This document shows, piece after piece, positions 61,682 through 64,000 of a DNA stretch of 64,000 nucleotides. The position numbers and the translations under genes were made by a program. Below the pieces are notes generated by a model that was not told where the DNA came from, did not search any database, and saw nothing but the letters and a program-made list of their open reading frames with translations. How positions within the stretch are numbered: the first letter of the stretch is position 1; each line of letters begins with the position of its first letter. Source of the DNA: Pseudomonas resinovorans NBRC 106553 (GTDB lineage: Bacteria > Pseudomonadota > Gammaproteobacteria > Pseudomonadales > Pseudomonadaceae); assembly GCF_000412695.1 (NCBI RefSeq), contig NC_021499.1:4774001-4838000 (forward strand). Direction: 5' to 3'.

Positions 61682-64000
61682 TCAAAGCGGCATCCGCGCC
61701 CTTCTCGACTGCTGCCCCAGGGGCGTTGCCGCCGGCTGCCGGATCAGCGCCGCGCGCCATTCATTGGCGGTGGCCGGATCGACGTCTTGCAGCAGGTTGA
61801 CCTTGCCCGCCACCAGGCTCGCCACCGGCACCCCGTCCCTGAACAACAGGCGGTTGCCCGCCAGCGCCGGCACCTTGGCACCATTGAGCAAGGTGCCCAG
61901 CAGGTTCAGCGGATCGCAGGCAGACAGGCTCACCAGGCTGCCGGCCTGCGGGTGCTTGCGCACGTCCCGCAGCAGTCCCACGGCCTCCGCCAGGGCGAAC
62001 TGTTCGCCGGAGACACCGGCGACGAAGCGACCACCGCGAATCTCGCCCCGTGCTTCCAGGCGGTGGTACACCCGCAGCAGGTCGCGCCAGGGGGGCAGCC
62101 AGTTGGCCTCCCGTTCCAGCAGGCGCCAGCACACCACGCCGTAGCGTCGCAGCAGGGTGCGCGCGACGTGTTCCAGGGCCTCGGCGGGCAGCTTGCCGCC
62201 CTCCTCCGCCCTGCCGCGCAGCAACGCCCAGCGCCCGGCGTCCTGCATATTGGCCAGGGCCAGGCGAGCGCGGCGGTCGTGGCGGCTGCGCCGCGCCGCC
62301 GGCAGCAGCAGGGAACGCAGGCCGGCGAAACTGTCGGCATTGGCCAGCCCCAGGGCGACCAGCTCGCCCAGGCAATCCTCCAGCTCGCTGCGCAACAGGT
62401 GGGCCTCGTCCATCAGTTCGTCGAAGAACAACGCGCCCTGGCTGGCCAGCACCTGGCGCACCCGCTCGGCGCGGGGTGAGGGTTCGGCGGGCGGCGCTTC
62501 CTGCAGGCAGGCCCGCCACAGCGCCAGGCTCTTGCGTGGCAGCAGCAGGATGGGCGTGCCGCGCACCGGCCCCACCACCGCCTTGCCGCGCCCGCCGAGA
62601 CGGCACCAGACCACCCGGCCGGCACGGCACAGGTCGTCCAGCCAGTTGATGCCGTAGTCGGCCACCCGGCTCGGAAGTATCTCGCTCTCCCAGGCGGCGG
62701 CCGCCGCCTCGAAGCCTTCCAGCTGCCCCAGCACGCCGGCCAGGGCCTCGGCGCCGCGCACCTGGGTATCGGCGGCGACGCGCTGCCAGTCGAACAGGAA
62801 ACGCATGAAATCGGCGGGTTCCACCGGCTCGATCTCGCGGCGCAGGCGCTTGACCGTATAGCGGTGGATGCGCGCCAGCAGATGGCGCTCGCACCACTCC
62901 TCTTCCGTCGCCGTCGGGCTGAAGCGCCCACGCAGTACATGGCCCTCGCCCTCCAGGCGGGCCAGGGCCATAGCCAAGGTCGACGGGGGCTGATGCAGAT
63001 CGGCGGCCAGGCGCGCCAGGGTCAAGGGGCCGAACCCGCCCAGCCGACCGCGTACCACCTCCACCAGGGCGGCTTCCGCCTCCCACGCGGCGTCGAAGCC
63101 CTCGGGCGCGGTTATGACCGGTTTCAGCGTCGCCTGTGGATAAAGCGCCTGGAACAGCGCCAGGCGCTCGGCCGCCAGCCACAGCACCGGCTTGCCAGCC
63201 AGCTGCAGGCAGGCGGCGCGACGGGCCTTGGCCAACTGCGCGAGCCAGGCCGACCAGCCCGTGTTGGCCTCGGCTTCCGACGCCGTGATGCAAGCCAAGG
63301 TCAGCAGCGCTTCGTGCATCTCGTCGGCATCGCGCACCAGGGGCCAGGCCTCCTCGGCCACGGCGGCGATGGCCTCCGGGTCCAGGGCGCCGAGATCGTC
63401 GGCCGACTCCGGATCACTCCAGCGGCGTTGCTGCACGGCCTGGGTGCGGCGTTCCTCCAGTGGCGCGTCGTCGAGGAAGGCGTAGGGCCGCGCGCCGAGA
63501 ATCTCCGCCGCCAGGGACGATGGCGCCGGCAGGTCGCGGGCCAGCAATTGCACTTCGCCGCGCTCCATGCGCCGCAGCAGGGCCAGCCAGCCCTCGGTAT
63601 CCATGGCGTCGTGCAGGCAGTCGTCGAGGGTCTGGGCTACCAACGGATGGTCGGGAATCTCGCGCTCGCCCACCAGGTTCTCCTGGCAGGCCACCTGGTC
63701 GGGGAACACGCTGGCCAGCAGGTCTTCGCTGCGCATCCGCTGGATCTGCGGCGCCACCTTGCGCCCGCCGGAATAGCGCGGCAGGGCCAGGGCGGCGGAG
63801 GCGTTCCAGCGCCAGCGCACGCCGAACAGCGGCGCGTCGAGCACCGCCTGGATCAGGATGTGCTCGGCGCTACCCGAATGGAGGTAGCGCCAGACCTCCT
63901 CCAGCGGGAAGCTGTGGCTGGTGGACAGCGAGAGGATCAGCGCATCCTCGGTGGCCGCCGCCTGCAATTCGAAATTGAAGCTGCGGCAGAAACGCTTGCG
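61682..64000 (-). CDS. lhr: Lhr-type ATP-dependent helicase, C-terminal part (cut by window)
   Basis: An open frame of at least 772 codons that runs off the right end of the window; the start and the helicase motor domains lie outside. The visible part resembles the long C-terminal region of bacterial Lhr (large helicase-related protein), including winged-helix-like segments, LARIHRYTVKRLRREIEPVEPADFMRFLFDWQRV, and a C-terminal domain ending FRDGVPVASLVAGKVNLLQ. Full proteins are about 1400-1500 residues. The apparent TTG at 63967 is internal, because RKRFCRSFNFE continues the frame upstream. A DNA-repair helicase role is known for mycobacterial Lhr. Confidence is limited by the missing motor. 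Confidence 0.85.
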   Translation of the reverse strand, partial: RKRFCRSFNFELQAAATEDALILSLSTSHSFPLEEVWRYLHSGSAEHILIQAVLDAPLFGVRWRWNASAALALPRYSGGRKVAPQIQRMRSEDLLASVFPDQVACQENLVGEREIPDHPLVAQTLDDCLHDAMDTEGWLALLRRMERGEVQLLARDLPAPSSLAAEILGARPYAFLDDAPLEERRTQAVQQRRWSDPESADDLGALDPEAIAAVAEEAWPLVRDADEMHEALLTLACITASEAEANTGWSAWLAQLAKARRAACLQLAGKPVLWLAAERLALFQALYPQATLKPVITAPEGFDAAWEAEAALVEVVRGRLGGFGPLTLARLAADLHQPPSTLAMALARLEGEGHVLRGRFSPTATEEEWCERHLLARIHRYTVKRLRREIEPVEPADFMRFLFDWQRVAADTQVRGAEALAGVLGQLEGFEAAAAAWESEILPSRVADYGINWLDDLCRAGRVVWCRLGGRGKAVVGPVRGTPILLLPRKSLALWRACLQEAPPAEPSPRAERVRQVLASQGALFFDELMDEAHLLRSELEDCLGELVALGLANADSFAGLRSLLLPAARRSRHDRRARLALANMQDAGRWALLRGRAEEGGKLPAEALEHVARTLLRRYGVVCWRLLEREANWLPPWRDLLRVYHRLEARGEIRGGRFVAGVSGEQFALAEAVGLLRDVRKHPQAGSLVSLSACDPLNLLGTLLNGAKVPALAGNRLLFRDGVPVASLVAGKVNLLQDVDPATANEWRAALIRQPAATPLGQQSRRARMPL

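Overview
The window is a GC-rich, gene-dense chromosomal segment from a Pseudomonas-type gammaproteobacterium. The argF/ABC-ATPase pair, a glp cluster with GlpR boxes, a second glycine cleavage operon under a GcsR-like activator with a sigma-54 promoter, a ttgR/ttgABC (mexAB-oprM type) efflux locus, lapG, fusA2, a 1-Cys peroxiredoxin and Lhr all point there. REP-like intergenic repeats agree. I see no rRNA, tRNA, CRISPR array, insertion sequence, integrase or phage gene. The species cannot be fixed from sequence alone.

Layout. 0.2-2.2 kb: argF and an overlapping orphan ABC ATPase. 2.3-8.5 kb: a PhzF-family gene, a periplasmic solute-binding protein, glpK and ybaK on the minus strand, then glpR and glpD on the plus strand; no glpF is present. 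8.7-9.7 kb: a secreted alpha/beta hydrolase. 9.8-16.9 kb: a five-gene minus-strand operon (agmatinase-family ureohydrolase, aldehyde dehydrogenase, 57-residue one-helix membrane protein, NCS1 transporter, GMC alcohol dehydrogenase) with a divergent LysR gene. 16.9-26.9 kb: gcsR, then gcvH-gcvP-glyA-sdaA-gcvT-lipA. 26.9-30.4 kb: a NIDO-RTX protein with four 471-bp repeats. 30.8-34.2 kb: divergent metE and metR. 34.7-39.2 kb: a complete type I secretion system. 39.8-46.3 kb: ttgR and ttgABC. 46.6-47.9 kb: a small exported protein and lapG. 47.9-57.4 kb: a catabolic cluster with FadD3-like ligase, two SDRs, KshB-like reductase, KstD-like flavoprotein, HsaB-like flavin reductase, HsaA-like monooxygenase and an LLM oxidoreductase. 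57.5-64 kb: fusA2, peroxiredoxin, a Mut7-C protein and the 3' part of lhr.

How the genes may work together. The most interesting arrangement is the 9.8-26.9 kb block. A transporter, an alcohol dehydrogenase, an aldehyde dehydrogenase and a ureohydrolase are what would be needed to import a guanidino alcohol, oxidise it to a guanidino acid and split off urea. The next locus takes glycine to serine and pyruvate (GcvTHP, GlyA, SdaA) and supplies the lipoyl cofactor (LipA). A guanidinoethanol to guanidinoacetate to glycine route fits this order, but it is inference. The second candidate system is the 47.9-57.4 kb cluster, which resembles parts of actinobacterial steroid degradation (FadD3, KstD, KshB, HsaA, HsaB) yet lacks KshA, the HsaC ring-cleavage dioxygenase and a local regulator. 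It may act on another alicyclic or terpenoid ring. The NIDO-RTX protein and the type I exporter, separated only by metE/metR, probably form a secretion pair.
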